From: Propionicimonas sp.
Lineage (GTDB): Bacteria; Actinomycetota; Actinomycetes; Propionibacteriales; Propionibacteriaceae
Assembly: GCA_030158185.1 (NCBI GenBank)
Contig: JAOATP010000003.1
Span: 1-42,912, forward strand
Direction: 5' to 3'
DNA: 42,912 nt
The position numbers and the translations under genes were made by a program. Shown one piece after another: positions 42,898-42,912 of the stretch. The notes beneath the pieces were generated by a model. The model had not been told where the DNA came from. It saw only the letters and a program-made list of their open reading frames with translations, and did no database searches. Each line of letters begins with the position of its first letter. The stretch's first letter is position 1.

Positions 42898-42912
42898 CAG
42901 GGCAGTCAGGCG

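Overview
This window is core chromosome of a high-GC Gram-positive bacterium (Actinomycetota). The evidence is the actinobacterial order of the division and cell-wall (dcw) cluster, without ftsA and with sepF-yggT-wag31 downstream of ftsZ, together with an ANTAR response regulator (PdtaR type), DUF3040, DUF222/HNH, SAV_6107-type HEPN and DUF6504 genes, many GTG starts, and two genes that look leaderless. The MurE motif DNPR points to diaminopimelate in the peptidoglycan. A member of the Propionibacteriales is my best guess, but that is inference. I see no prophage, insertion sequence, CRISPR array or defence island.

Layout, left to right. 1-6.9 kb: the start of rpsA (minus), a maltokinase-cap-like gene and a DUF222/HNH gene (plus), an ABM-fold gene behind polA (minus), a thioesterase (plus), pdtaR (minus) and tRNA-Leu(CAA). 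6.9-10.4 kb: two DUF202 membrane proteins (plus), a zinc alcohol dehydrogenase with its own promoter, and pyk with its terminator (both minus). 10.4-13.5 kb (minus): rluD-type pseudouridine synthase, lspA, a TraR/DksA zinc-finger protein and wag31/divIVA. 13.5-30.5 kb (minus): the dcw cluster, which read 5' to 3' is mraZ, rsmH, ftsL, ftsI, murE, murF, mraY, murD, ftsW, murG, murC, ftsQ, ftsZ, pgeF, sepF, yggT. Most junctions are 4-bp start/stop overlaps. 30.6-34.9 kb (plus): moxR, a DUF58 protein and a TgpA-type transglutaminase. 34.9-41 kb (minus): DUF3040, then an SOS-type mutagenesis operon read as DUF6504, HEPN, dnaE2, dinB behind a near-consensus LexA box. 41.1-42.8 kb (plus): a DUF4126 membrane protein coupled to an FAD oxidoreductase. 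The right edge holds a 54-nt near-perfect palindrome.

How it works together. The dcw genes make the cytoplasmic precursors (MurC-F), the lipid-linked precursors (MraY, MurG) and the septal synthase (FtsW-FtsI), with the FtsQ/FtsL scaffold, the FtsZ/SepF ring and the polar scaffold Wag31. MraZ probably autoregulates the cluster through four 10-bp-phased boxes. ftsZ and wag31 have extra promoters of matching sequence. The SOS operon pairs an error-prone replicative polymerase with an active Y-family polymerase and two poorly understood small proteins.

The points most worth following up are the SOS operon and its two accessory proteins, the lysine/alanine-rich FtsL tail encoded by low-complexity DNA, the lack of a normal start codon for pgeF right after the ftsZ stop, the leaderless HNH gene with a half-conserved LexA site, the paired palindromes before moxR, and the edge palindrome.
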